The position numbers and the translations under genes are program-made. Shown here piece after piece: positions 1-10,289 of a stretch of 64,000 bases of DNA; the stretch's first letter is position 1; each line of letters starts with the position of its first letter. The notes below the pieces were generated by a model. That model was not told the DNA's origin. It ran no database searches and worked only from the letters and a program-made list of their open reading frames with translations. Source of the DNA: Prorocentrum cordatum (lineage: Eukaryota > Sar > Dinophyceae > Prorocentrales > Prorocentraceae); assembly GCA_963575745.1 (NCBI GenBank), contig CAUYUJ010020671.1:281397-345396 (forward strand), given 5' to 3'.

Positions 1-190
1 GCACATTCACACATTCACACATTCACACATTCACACATTCACACATTCACACATTCACACATTCACACATTCGCACATTTATACATTCACACATTCACAT
101 ATTCACACATTCACACACTCACACACTCACACACTCACACGCTCACACACTCGCACACACACACACTCACACACACTCTCTCACACACAC
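1..190. repeat. 8-bp microsatellite ACATTCAC, grading to ACACTCAC
   Basis: The first ~116 bases are near-perfect head-to-tail copies of ACATTCAC. They then drift to ACACTCAC and CA-rich variants up to about 190. The unit is not a known telomere repeat. It runs off the left edge of the window. Confidence 0.95.
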
Positions 191-394
191 ACTGCGCATC
201 ACAAGCATTTCGCAGACTTGGCTTGTGCCACGTACTGTAGTCTATGCCACGAGCAGTAATTGCACCACGGAGCTTGCACCCATTGTTTGCAATTCGTGAC
301 AAGACACTAACTCCACCGCCGCCACCAAGGCCATGATTATCCGCTCACTTCCGCGCGTTTGTCATTGTCAATGTGTACGACTGTCCTTGTCAGC
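191..394. other. No gene seen
   Basis: Short unique sequence between two satellites. No open frame or recognisable motif is supported here. Confidence 0.6.
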
Positions 395-1265
395 AGCGGT
401 GGGGACGGTGGTGGTGGGGACAGTGGTGAGGGGACAGCGGGACAGTGGTGGGGACAGTGGTGAGGGGACAGCGGGACAGTGGTGGGGACAGTGGGACAGT
501 GGTGGGGACGGTAGTGGTGGGGGCAGTGGTGGAGGCGTTGGTGAGGACAGTAGAGGGACAGTAGCACAGTGGGGAAAGTTGCGGGGACAGTGGGGGCAGT
601 GGGACAGTGATGGGGACAGTGGGGACGCTGGGACAGCACAGTGGGACAGCGGCGGGGACAGTGGGACAGTAGTGGGTACACTGGGGACAGTGGGACAGTG
701 GTGGGGACCGTGGGGAAAGTGGGGAGAGTGGGACCGTGATGGGACAATGGTGGGGAGCGGGGACATTGACACACTGGTGGGGGCACTGGTGGGGACAGCG
801 GGGACGATGGTGGGAACAGTGGGGACAGTGGGACAGTGGTGGGGACGGTGGTGGGGGGGACAGTGGTGTGGGGACAGAGGGGATGTGGTGGAAACGGTGG
901 GGCAGTGGATGGTACAGTGGTGGTGGGGACAGTGGTGAGGGCGGTGGCGAGGACGGCGGTGGGACAATGGGACAATGGGACAGAGGTACAGTAGGGACAG
1001 TGGTGGGGACAGTGGGGATAGTGGTGGGAGCAGTGGGACAGCGGGGACAGTGGGGACAGTCGGGCAGTGGTTGGGGCCGTGGAGAAAGTGGGGGAGAGTG
1101 GAACCGTGGTGGGAACAGTGGTGGGGACAGTGGGGACAGTGCGACAGTGGTGGGGGCACTGGTGGGGACAGTAGGGACGGTGGTGGAACCAGTGGGGACA
1201 GTGGTGGTGAGGACAGTGGTGCTGGGAACAACAGTGGGGGATGTGGTGCGGACGGTGGTAGGGAC
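395..1265. repeat. G-rich minisatellite based on GGGGACAGTGGGACAGTGGT
   Basis: About 870 bp of degenerate 9-12-bp units (GGGACAGTGG and variants) with strong G/C strand asymmetry. Open frames on both strands here are Gly/Asp/Trp-rich or Pro/Ser/His-rich translations of the repeat and are not genes. Confidence 0.9.
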
Positions 1266-1282
1266 CGGGAGTCGTTTGCTGG

Positions 1283-1620
1283 CGGTGAGGGGGGGGGGGG
1301 GGTTCGAACCGGTAGTGACCCCCCCCGGCTTTCGAGGGGGAGGGGGGGGTTCGAACCCCCCCCGGCTTTCCGGGGGAGAGGGGGGGGGGGTTCGAACCGG
1401 TAGTGACCCCCCCGGTTTTCGGGGGAGGGGGGGGGGGTTCGAACCGGTAGTGACCCCCCCCCCGATTTTCCGATTGGGGGTGTTCGAACCGGTAGTGACC
1501 CCCCTCGGCTTTCTGGAGGGGAGAAGGGGGGGTATAGGGGAAGGGGGGGGTTTTGCCGGGGGGGGGAGGCCAGCAGGGGGGGGATTTTCGGAAGGGGGGG
1601 GGCCGTGTTCCGGAGGAAGC
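1283..1620. repeat. Long G/C runs with five copies of GGTTCGAACCGGTAGTGACC
   Basis: Homopolymer runs of G and C alternate with a conserved segment that contains the palindrome GGTTCGAACC followed by GGTAGTGACCCC. Full copies begin near 1301, 1398, 1438 and 1484, with a shortened one near 1339. Spacing is about 40-60 bp. The palindrome resembles the T-arm (B-box) of tRNA genes, but no tRNA fold surrounds it. Confidence 0.8.
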
Positions 1621-1663
1621 GGGGCGGGAATTTTCCACAGTAAAGAGGCGGTGGATCACGCTC

Positions 1664-1826
1664 TCTCGATGGTGATGATGATGACGATGTTGTTGATGAC
1701 GATGGTGATGATGGTGTTGATGATGCAAATGTTGATGATGCTGATTATGATGATGCTGCTGATGATGATGATGACGATGCTGATGATTCGAATGGTGATG
1801 ATGATGCTGCTGATGATGATGATGAC

Positions 1827-1908
<82 letters not shown>

Positions 1909-2035
1909 GCGATGCTGCTGATGATGATGTCGATGACGATGCTGATGATGATGTTGCTGGTGATGAGGAGGGTGATGATTCGAATGCTGATGATGATGAA
2001 AATAAGGATGGTGACGCTCTGATCATGGTGATGAT
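1664..2035. repeat. GAT trinucleotide repeat
   Basis: A (GAT)n tract with a nearly pure core (~1820-1905) and interrupted flanks. It gives poly-Met, poly-Asp or poly-Ser/Ile frames, depending on frame and strand. No gene is inferred. Confidence 0.95.
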
Positions 2036-2650
2036 GGTGACGATAGTGATCTGTTGGGTGACTTCCTGCGCGGTGGCCAGAGAACACAACAACAATAACC
2101 TCTCCGTGACATGGGGAAACATCAAGCACTCTTTTTTTGTTCCATCAAACATCTTGCAGACTTGCTGCCCGCGCGCACTTGTTGAAACTGTGAGAAACCA
2201 TATGATGTTAGCGATCTCGTCCCGAGCCCGCATTCGCATCTCACCATTCGGTGCACCCGCGCTGGTTTAGAATGCGCCCAGTGCACGGATCTATGCCAAA
2301 TAAATCAGTTCTGGCCGTATGCGCTCGCCTCCACGCGCGCATGTCGAAATAATTCCCAAACCACTGACGTTCGACGCATTTCAAGATAGAGCTCTTCAAC
2401 AGCACATGGAACATCATCAAACGTTTCCAACAACCAATGTGTCAGACTCCTGAAGTTTCCGCGCGCGCGCAATTCCTCATCACCTTCATCAGTGCCATCG
2501 CGCCATCACGTCTATTGAATCGTAACGCACCGTGGGAAGTATGGAGCAGGCAGTGTAGCAGCACGGGAGGCGCCGCAACAGGTGTTATCCAGAGCTGTCT
2601 TGGGTCAATTCTGGATTACTTTCTCCCCCCTGGAGCCAGAGCCAGTTCCA
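2036..2650. other. No gene seen
   Basis: About 600 bp of moderately AT-richer, non-repetitive sequence. Small open frames (for example 2025-2270 and 2437-2709) lack recognisable features. Confidence 0.5.
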
Positions 2651-2651
2651 G

Positions 2652-4010
2652 GTGGGGGGGCACACCGCTCACCACACTCCCAATCCGCAGCCTGCGTCTG
2701 ACCGAGTAGCCCAGCAGCCTCGTGCTGCGCGGCTGTGCTCACCCGCGATTGATGTGCGGCGGCCAGCGGCCGCGGGAGGCCAGGGCGCGGCTACGCGCTT
2801 CCGCTCGCGTGGGACCTGGCGGGCTGTTGCCGCTGAGGGCCCGCACGTGACCCGGCGGCCTGCTGCCTCCGTGGGCCCGCGCGGTCGTGGGAGCGTCGCT
2901 TCCGCCTCGAGGAGCCTGGGGCGAGGCGACCGCGGAGCATCGGTCGGACGAGGCGGCAGGGTGTCGCCCAGGCGTGGCGAAAGAGGCGCGGTTGCCCCAT
3001 CCATCCAGCGGCATGCACCAACTCCACGCCGTGGAGCGCTACGCGGCGGCGCGGGTGCTGTCGCAGGTACGCCCCTGCAGGCAGTACCTGGACGGGGCAA
3101 GGGGCGCGACCATCCTCCTGCGGATGACGGCGCGCCCTCGCGGTGGTGCTCGAACAAGGATAAGAAGTTCCTCGACGCTGTCGAGGTGTTAAGCGTGGGC
3201 GACGTCGTCGAGCTCTCGCCCTACATGGGCGATGGTGCCGTCGTGCTTAGTGACGTCGTCGCGAGGATCGAGTCGAAGGCCGTATTCAAGCGTGGGCGTG
3301 GGGCATTGTTCGAGGCCTCTTTCATCAGGAGCGGCGATGGCCTCACGGAAAGCTTGCTTGGCCTTCTGGGGACATCGTCCTCCACGCCTGCGAGGTCCCC
3401 GTTAAGGCGTGGCGAGGAGTCCTCGGGGCGGCTCCTCATCCACATCCAGATATTCATGATCCTCGACCCGGCTGCTGCTGACGAGTTGGCGCTGGACGAG
3501 GGCGACGGCGACGACGAAGGGGTGGAGGGCCAGGCGCCTCTACCGGCTGCCCGGCCTCGCAGTGGCTGGCCGCCGCAGGTGGGTGCAGCACGCGGTGGTG
3601 ATGTCGTAGACGGCGCGCCTGCCGGTGCCCGTGGCGGCGACGGCACCCCTGCTGCTGGAGCCCGCGGGGGAGACTGCGCGGGAGCACTCCGCGAACGTCT
3701 TCGCGACCTCAGGCAGAGGTATACGGCCCGCGAGGCTGCGGGCACAGCTGGAAAGGCCAGGCCGCCCGCGCGCGTGCACGAACGCCTCAGAGAGGCGACG
3801 GCTCGTTTCGACCCCGAGGGGGATGCCGCGCGCCTTCCAGGCCCGCGGCCAGGCGTGGGCGGCGGCGGCGCGCAGCCTTCGGTCGACGGCGGCGGGGTGG
3901 TCGCCCCAGCAGCCGAGGGCGACGGACAGGGGCTTTTCCGCGTGGCCCCGGCCCGCGCCGCGGAGGACGACATCGTCGCCTTCGCGAGAGCCACGCCAGG
4001 TCAGCTCCTA
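2652..4010 (+). other. GC-rich open region, uncertain coding fragment
   Basis: A long open frame runs 2652-4052 on the plus strand. Its first ~150 residues are Arg/Ala/Gly/Pro-rich and look like random GC-rich translation. From about 3150 to 3390 it reads more like a real protein (hydrophobic/acidic stretch around VEVLSVGDVVELSPYMGD), and later becomes acidic and Ala-rich. The opposite strand also has long open frames, as expected at this GC content. No domain is recognised. The region precedes retroelement coding sequence on the same strand and may be a decayed 5' part of it. Confidence 0.3.
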
Positions 4011-4013
4011 GGC
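3952..4013 (+). repeat. 62-bp direct repeat, copy 1 (flanks MITE)
   Basis: This 62-bp segment, containing GCCGCGGAGGACGACATCGT, recurs at 4186-4247 with a handful of mismatches. The two copies bracket the 152-bp MITE. The duplication is far longer than a normal target-site duplication. Confidence 0.85.
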
Positions 4014-4017
4014 TTAA

Positions 4018-4169
4018 GTCGGGCATGTCCCTCTACAGGAGGAAAACTATAAAAAAACATGGTCTGGGAACGATTTTTCGTTTAAATCGTATTTGTGTTT
4101 TTTTGGAGTTATTTTTGCACCATTTTGCATTTTTCGTCCAAAATCCCCCTGAAGGGGGACGCGCCCGAC
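4018..4169. mobile_element. 152-bp MITE, copy 1, with terminal inverted repeats
   Basis: The ends are inverted repeats: GTCGGGCATGTCCCTCTACA at 4018 against the reverse complement ending at 4169. With mismatches the match extends to about 35 bp (4008-4042 and 4145-4179). The interior is AT-rich, with runs of T and A, unlike the GC-rich surroundings. There is no coding capacity. A second element of exactly the same length with matching ends is at 44857-45008. The transposase source is unknown. Confidence 0.8.
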
Positions 4170-4185
4170 CTGAGCTTAGACCCGC

Positions 4186-4247
4186 CCCGCGCCGCGGAGG
4201 ACGACATCGTCGCCTTCGCGAAAGCCAATCCAGGTCAGCTCCCAGGC
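4186..4247 (+). repeat. 62-bp direct repeat, copy 2
   Basis: Second copy of the segment at 3952-4013, immediately downstream of the MITE. Confidence 0.85.
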
Positions 4248-4419
4248 CTGGCGGTCGGGGAAATCGATCGGCACCTGGCCGTGCGGGAAGGGGCGACCGA
4301 CGCAGAGCAGGACACCGTGGCCAGCAGGTTCGCGATCTATACCTCACGAGCATCTTCCGCGCCGCACACCCTCCCGCACAGGTTGGCGACAGGGCCACAT
4401 CCCCAGACCCCATCTGGTC

Positions 4420-5544
4420 ATGACAAAAATCACGACGGAGAGTTTCTCGTTACTTTCGGCCTCCGGGGGCCCTTACCGGCCCTCGGGGCCGTCAGAGAAC
4501 GAGTCAGGACGAAGAGCCGGTCCTGGGGAACGGGTCCAGACCCCTGGGGGCCGACGTCATGAAAAAATCGTGATGTCGGGGGTCTGGGTCCGAGCTTCGC
4601 ACGATAGCCGAGGCCTTGGACGCGATGACACGCGGAAACCTAGCTCGGGCTGGGGACATCTGCGCCTCAGGGTTCGAGAGCGTGGGGATGCAGGCCACGG
4701 GCGAGTCCGGCACCCTGGCCCGCCAGCGCGAGCTCATTCCGCCAAGCAGGGTTGGTCTCGCCCGCGAGGCCGAGAGGACCATGGCGGCCAAGAGCGAGAT
4801 ACTCCGGGCCAAGCTCTGCAGAGATCGCAAAGCCCAAGAACCAGCACTAAGGGGAGGGCGACGCCGGAGGCGTGCCGTCAGCCTCTGCGCCCCCCTGGTG
4901 GCGACGCGAGGGAGGTGGGCCTGGCTGGGCGCCGGGGCGACACGGCAGCTGCCCCGAGGCAGGCGGGCGACGCGACGAGCCGTCTTCCGAAACGCTCGGC
5001 CGCCGGCGCGTCCGGGCTGGTCAGAGCAGAGTGCGGCGAGCCTCCGACCTCAGCGCAACGGAGTGCGACTTCAGCACGCGGGCGGCGAAAGCGGCAGCGA
5101 GTCAATGCTTGGAGAAGCAAGATTGCCGCTCGCGCAGCGGCAGAGAAGGCCGCGAAGGCGAAGCAGGGCGGCCCGGAGGGCCACACCGCAGGGAGTGCCC
5201 CGGGCGCGCAGGACCAAGCCGCCAAGCGAAGCACCTTGAGCGACAGGATCGGAGAGACGGTCCTGCTCGCCAGGCACTTCTGGGCGCGGGGCCCTCCGCC
5301 TCCCGGAGGGAGCCACACCTGCGCCCCTGCTCGTAGGCGGCGCCGACGGCGCCGACGGGGCGGGGCAGGGCTGGGACGCCGCCGTGGCGGCGCGACCGGG
5401 CGGCAGAAGCTGCAGGAGCCGGCGGCGGGTGGCCTCGGCAGGAGGGATTTCGAGGCACGGGGCGAGGGCGACCATGAGACGGGGCCCCGCCCTGGATGGG
5501 CGATGTCCTTCCGGTTCGGGTTCAACGAGTCGCCGAGGCTCTGA
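4420..5544 (+). pseudogene. gag-like basic, Ala/Arg-rich fragment
   Basis: Open frame of 374 codons. The stretch around 5080-5290 (Ala/Lys-rich, helix-forming, e.g. AARAAAEKAAKAKQ) looks like genuine protein. The rest is basic low-complexity sequence. No catalytic motif is visible. Its position upstream of the RT piece suggests a nucleic-acid-binding gag-like product, but that is an inference. The coding sense shifts frame at about 5490 into the next piece. Confidence 0.35.
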
Positions 5545-6017
5545 AGAACTTTCATGGCCCAGACCTGTCCATCGTGAAAGCGGGCATCCATTCTTCCAAC
5601 GCGGTGCTGCGCGGCGACGCTGGGCTTGGTGAGTGCGCCCGCGGCCTCTACTACAACGAACGCAAGTCCTGTAGGGAGGCCGCGCGGCCGCGCGACCTCC
5701 TCCCGCTGCCACTTCCTACGGCGGGCAAGGCCATTGAGAAGCTGCGTGCGTACGTCGGGGACCATGGGATGCTGCGCGATCATCGCGGTGATCGCAGTGA
5801 GCTGCGGCGGCTCATCAGTGTGGGCGGTTGGAACCGCCTCCAGGTTATTTTCGTCAACTGGTTGAACGCTGGCAAGGGGCTGCTCGAGAAGTTCCTCTAC
5901 CCCGCGCGCGCTGAGCCCGAGGAAGCGCAGTCCGTCGCGATAGCGATGCTCGAGCAGAAGGCCATCGACCTCGTGGTCCGCGCTGGGCATGACTTCGCCC
6001 TTCCGCGCCACAAGTAA
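5496..6017 (+). pseudogene. Retroelement ORF fragment upstream of RT
   Basis: Encodes 173 residues with strong G/C preference at third codon positions and a natural composition (for example AEALKNFHGPDLSIVKAGIH and LISVGGWNRLQVIFVNWLN). It ends at a TAA (6015-6017), but the same frame continues sensibly for about 20 further codons (around LVTKLSFYSNGDFAMDG), so the stop is probably a disabling mutation. A long minus-strand frame over the same bases (4878-6146) is a shadow. The domain is not recognised. It sits where the linker or N-terminal part of an RT polyprotein would be. Confidence 0.45.
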
Positions 6018-6157
6018 ACCGATCTCGTCACGAAGCTTAGCTTCTACTCCAACGGCGACTTTGCAATGGATGGCACTGGAGGGGGAGTGGCCCGACTTTC
6101 GCCCAGGCCGGGCCCACTGCGAGGACGACGAGTGGGATCTCCTCACCGCTGAGCTCC

Positions 6158-7046
6158 GTGCTAAGGGGTGTCCTCACAACGATCGCCTTGGATGTTGTGC
6201 CGATGTTCGGTGGGAAGAAGCTCCTTACTGGGGCTTTCGGTGTCCAGGAAAGAGGGGGCCCGCCAGGTGGCCACGACTGCCAAGAGCGATTCGCTGCCAT
6301 TCTTACGGCAAGCAAGTCAGGGCAGTTTCTGATCACAGGCGACTTGCCATCATTGCCCCTGCCCGGGGGATACGACCGCGTGATCTTGGCAGACGGCGAC
6401 GCGCTCAGCCTGTCCGGGGATGATATTTCAGAAAGTTCTCATTTGTGTGAGCTCCCGGCCACATGGTGGAGGTATGCTGCCTTCTCGAAGCCGCGCCGCG
6501 GTGCAGGCGGTGCTGATGAGGACTATCTCGCTGTAAGGGTGATCCTGGTGGGATGGCTACCGGCAGTCGGCGTCGTGCAGCACATGCGTCGGCGGGTCGG
6601 GCACGGCCTGCGCGACTCGGCGCGGCCGGCAGCTGACCGCGAATGCGCTCGCGACCGACCGTTCCCCAAGACGGCATTGGAAGCGTCCGCCGCGGGACCA
6701 GAGGGGGCGCCGGTGGTGGAGCAGCGACAGCGAGATCGCCGAGATCGTGAAGCGGGAGGTGGCCCAGAATCTACGCGGTACCATTTCGGATCGGCAGTCG
6801 GAGTTGCGCGAGGCTTTGCGCGCGCGCGAGATTTCAATTGCAGCCGAGAAGGGCGCCATTCGGCAGCCGCGCGCGGCGCGGAAGAAGGACTCCTCGTCGA
6901 TGGCGCGGCCGGGGCGGCCGGCCCCCCCATGTCCAAGCTGCTCGAGCACATCGGCGTCGCAGCATGGGCCCTGGATGGGGCGCGGGTCTCCAGGCGGACC
7001 CTCCAAGGCACTGCAGGCCGATGGGCGCCGAATTCGCGTGCTTTGA
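6158..7046 (+). pseudogene. Reverse transcriptase fragment
   Basis: Reads in pieces as an RT. An aspartate-containing motif-A-like segment (DDISESSHLCELP) starts near 6419. A motif-B-like segment (GWLPAVGVVQHMRR) starts near 6549, resembling the MGW...Q block of retroelement RTs. The catalytic motif C that should follow (~6700-6750) is unrecognisable. Downstream, natural-looking pieces lie in alternating frames (6747-6890, then ~6930-7047), so several indels have accumulated. The MITE at 7052 interrupts the end of this part. The assignment rests on two eroded motifs and on the adjacent RNase H and recombinase pieces. Confidence 0.5.
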
Positions 7047-7051
7047 CTCTA

Positions 7052-7277
7052 GGCCTCCTAGATGGGGTCGGAGCAGATCGGGTCGGAGGATCGCGCCGCA
7101 TCGGCGATGCATCGGCGATGCGGCTCGATGTGGAGCCCGATTTTCCCTGGGCCGACGTCGCCGATGCGTCGCTCACGTCGGCGGTGCATTGCCGATGCGT
7201 CGCCGACGCATCGCCGATGCATAGGCGATGCGGCGCCATCCTCCGACCCCATCTACTCGGACCCCATCTAGGAGGCC
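7052..7277. mobile_element. 226-bp MITE with ~75-bp terminal inverted repeats, inserted in the retroelement
   Basis: The left end GGCCTCCTAGATGGGGTCGG and the right end are imperfect inverted repeats over about 75 bp. The middle carries many GCATCGGCGATGC-like units. The 4-bp sequence TCTA lies directly outside both ends (7048-7051 and 7278-7281), consistent with a target-site duplication. Removing element plus one TCTA joins the frame across the site, which shows that the retroelement was there first. No coding capacity. Confidence 0.85.
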
Positions 7278-7703
7278 TCTATTGACGCCGTGTGGAACTT
7301 CATCGAGAACCGACGCGGCCATCTTCGACCTTGCCGTCGAGGTCCGCGCCACCTTCCAGGATCGCCCTATTCTGGAGATCTTCTATTCCCTCGACGCCCG
7401 CCTTGTTGCGGAGGCGGTCGGCCAGAAGCCGGTCGTCGTTGATGCCGGCGCCGTGTCTCGCGCCACCAACGCGCGCTATTTTTGCGCGTTCTTCATGCTT
7501 TCCGCGTCGACGAAGCGGAACGAGACCCTCGCGGAGACAGACCGCGCCGCGTTGATGGACTCGGGGCCCGAGCCCGACGACTCATGGGTGGGCCAGGGCA
7601 GCCGCTTCGGGCGCGACGACGGCGTGCGCCTCCCAGCAGTCACCCGCGCGGAGCCAATGACATCCCCCGTGGTCAAGGATGCGTCTCCTGAGGCTCGCGA
7701 GCG

Positions 7704-8650
7704 TTGAGCTGCAGATCACTTCGCGGGCTATGCCCGGGGTACTTCGCAGCGGGCACGAGCGCCCGCGAACCGCTCGAGGGCGTGGCGCTGGGCGCCGACA
7801 ACACGAACAATTTCGAGATGTTGATGCTCGCCCCGCAGCTGGGAGTTGTCGCCTGGCCTCTCGCCCAGGGCTTGGCCGCGGAGGGCGTCGTCTCGGAGGC
7901 GCCCGCCTCCCGGGACCTTCGGGCGGACTTCGTGCGCGAGGTTGCTTGCGCCCAGCACGAGACGCAGGGGCAGCTCGCGTCGCCGTCGGCGCTGCCGCCC
8001 ACCATGCACCACGGCGATCGCGCGCGCTGCGTCCCCCCGCGCAGCTCGGACGACGCCGCATTTGCGCTGGTCGCCAAGCTCCGCAGGCGCGCAGATGACC
8101 GCGGCGCCGATTGTCGGCTGAACGCACAGCGGCCGTTTCGGCCCGCGGCCTGGCCGCGCGACGGGGTCGACGCCCGACGGCGGGCGTGGAAGCGCCCGGT
8201 CAGCGTTGCGTGGGCCAGGCGTGCCCATATGCATTCATTCGAACTTCGAGCGCAGTTCGTTGGCTTGCGCTGGCGGGCGCGCTCCTCGGCGCCCCTCGGC
8301 GCGGGGATTTGCTGTTTCCTTGATTCGCAGATTGCATTGAGCGCGGCAGCGAAGGGGCGGCCATCCTCCTTCCAGCTCAACCGCATCTTGCGCCGCATGG
8401 GCGATTTTTGCCATGCCGCCAGCATCCAGCCCTCCTACGTCTACGCGCGCACTGCGTCGAACCCGGCCGATGCCCCCTCGCGCCCGGCGGAGAGCAGAGC
8501 CAACATTTGTTTGAAACCATGCCTCAGGCTAAAGCGAAAGCCCGCGCCCGCCAAGGCACCGTCGCCCGCCCGGCGAGGGCGGGCAGGCGCAGCGCGCGTG
8601 GACAGTTGGGCAGGCTGGGGAATAACGTCGTTGCACCAAGGATGTTGGCA
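7704..8650 (+). pseudogene. RNase H-like domain of retroelement
   Basis: Within this frame, 8220-8490 reads as an RNase H-fold region of the kind carried by YR and related retroelements: an ELRAQFVGLRW segment, then LDSQIALSAAAKGRPSS near 8317, then NPADAPSR near 8460, which marks the end of such domains. The early part (7704-8150) is less certain. The order and strand fit the RT piece upstream and the recombinase downstream. The frame differs from its neighbours, so it is not translatable as one polyprotein. Confidence 0.55.
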
Positions 8651-8908
8651 CATTAAACTGAGCGCTGTGGGCGATTCTGTAGCCCAGCCTCCGGCGCTTC
8701 CTCCCTGCCGCGACGCGTCGCGGCCGAGGGCGCGGGCGATGCGCTGGCCGTCTACTTGGAGATGTTGTGGGAGGAGGGCGAGCGCAAGTGCTGAGTGGCG
8801 CCGCCTCCCAGCAGCCTGGCGCCTTCGGGCTGCGTGGGATAGGCTGGAGTTTCCGGCCCGCGCCCCTCCGCTCGCCCTGGGCGCCGTCCAGGCCCTTGCA
8901 GGATTGGC

Positions 8909-9360
8909 GTGCGAAACTGGCTTCGAGCGCGTGGGCGCCGGGCTCATCTCGCGTTCCATTATCTCCTGCGCGCGGGCGAGCTGCTGTCGGCCAGGGCTGG
9001 CCACTTTGAGTTCGACCACGGGCGCCGCAGCGGCGCCCTGAACTTGCATGTCGCCAAGGGTGGTGTCCGTCGTGAGCAGCGCGAGATCGTTGCCATCGAA
9101 GACGCCGAGCTTGCGCGATGTCTCGCGCGCCTCTGCGAGGCTATGCTGCCCAGCGGCACGCTCATTGATGTCAGCCAATCTCGTTTCAGGTCTATCTTCG
9201 TTGACCTCTCCGTCGCGCTGCAGCTTGCCGCCGTTCGGCGTGAGCCATGCTCCCTCCGCCGCGGCGGGGCAACTTGTGAGGGTGCTGGGCGCGCCTCAGG
9301 GCGGTGCGCGTCCACGTCGCGGACGGCTTGGCCGCGCAGCAGGATATCAGTTTTACAGAT
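8909..9360 (+). pseudogene. Tyrosine recombinase fragment
   Basis: FHYLLRAGELLSARAGHF (from about 8951) matches the block around the first catalytic Arg of retroelement tyrosine recombinases. It is followed by a KGG...EQREIVAIED segment and CSLRRGGAT (about 9248), a typical second-box sequence. After this the sense moves to another frame (RVHVADGLAAQQD near 9305), where the terminal catalytic Tyr would lie. The domain is therefore recognisable but broken. It identifies the surrounding element as a YR retroelement. Confidence 0.6.
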
Positions 9361-9599
9361 GAGCACTGGTATATGTTCCGGCGATTCCGCTGCTCTCTTG
9401 CGAGGGCGGCGTCGGGCCATCAGGGGTAGGGCGGGCGCGCTCCCAGGCGATGGATTCACGATCGCGGTCTTCGCCTCCGTTACCACTGTCGTGGGCGCCG
9501 TCGAGGCAGCAGCGGTGCACCGCGCGCTCGCGTCACGACCTCGGCCGGGGCAGCAAGGCAGCTGGTGCCGGTGCGCCCGAGATCATCAGCAGTGAGGGC

Positions 9600-10185
9600 G
9601 CGAGCGCGCGGGGCTACGCGCTCCTCGTGTCCGCGTCGGTGCGCCCGTTCAGCGCGCCCGACTCTGACCTGCGCCTTGGCGCGTCGTCGTCGTCGTCAAC
9701 TGCCGCCGCTGCCGCCATCGTCAGCGCAATCATCTTCACCGCCGATACATAGAAGTCATCATCGTCGTCGCCGTCACCAACATCATCAGTTAAGCCAAAC
9801 CAGCTGGTCGATCGGCGCGCGAGCGCGAGCGCGCGCGCGAGTGCGGCCGTAGAGATGCGCTGGCAAGTTCTAACCGGGAGCCGCAATCGTGGCCCGGTGT
9901 GTTTAGTGGGTGGGTATGTGGGCGGCATGTTTGCGCGAGTCGTGGAGTTGACAGCGTCAAGCTCTGAGTGCTCACTTACGCTGCGTAGATTTCACCGTAT
10001 GAAGCGCACTGCGCCGCCACTGGCTGCCACGGGGCGCCGCGGCAAGCTGCAATACCTTGTGTAACGAGCGAACGCACCCTTGCAGTGCGCATGATGCGCA
10101 TATCGTGTATTGCACATTGCAGTTTCCATGATGTAGATTTCGCCGCCTAGCTTGCGCCTTGCACTTGACACGCTACGCGGCTACG
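9600..10185. other. No gene seen
   Basis: Transition from GC-rich retroelement debris to low-complexity sequence, including short (GTC/ATC)n and (GC)n patches near 9690-9840. No supported gene. Confidence 0.5.
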
Positions 10186-10272
10186 CGCATACATACATAT
10201 ACATGTATGTATGTATGTATGCATGCATGCATGTATGTATGTATGCATACATATACATATACATGCATACAC
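10186..10272. repeat. Palindromic ATGT/ATAC microsatellite
   Basis: ACATACATATACATGTATGT-type tracts face each other across a GCATGCATGC core. The whole tract can fold on itself as a hairpin. Confidence 0.85.
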
Positions 10273-10289
10273 ACCTACGCAAGCCGGAG

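Larger units (their letters stand above)
4400..9600 (+). mobile_element. Decayed YR-type retroelement (gag-like, RT, RNase H, tyrosine recombinase)
   Basis: Plus-strand pieces occur in the order gag-like, unknown, RT, RNase H, tyrosine recombinase. This order matches retroelements that integrate with a tyrosine recombinase (DIRS-like), not LTR or LINE elements. The pieces lie in different frames separated by stops, and a 226-bp MITE has inserted in the middle, so the copy is dead. I could not find terminal repeats, so the outer limits are approximate. It belongs to a different lineage from the better-preserved element at 24102-30154, judging by the distinct RNase H and recombinase motifs. Confidence 0.75.

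Noticed and set aside
1-190. Possible telomere at the window edge
   Set aside because: The ACATTCAC unit does not resemble known dinoflagellate or plant-type telomere repeats (TTTAGGG) and degenerates into CA repeats.
1664-2035. Long ORFs rich in Met, Asp, Ile or Ser
   Set aside because: They are translations of (GAT)n in different frames. The same holds at 11771-12290 and 13340-13650.
4878-6146. 422-codon minus-strand ORF
   Set aside because: The plus strand over 5496-6017 has clear third-position G/C bias and natural protein. The minus frame is an antisense shadow common in GC-rich DNA.
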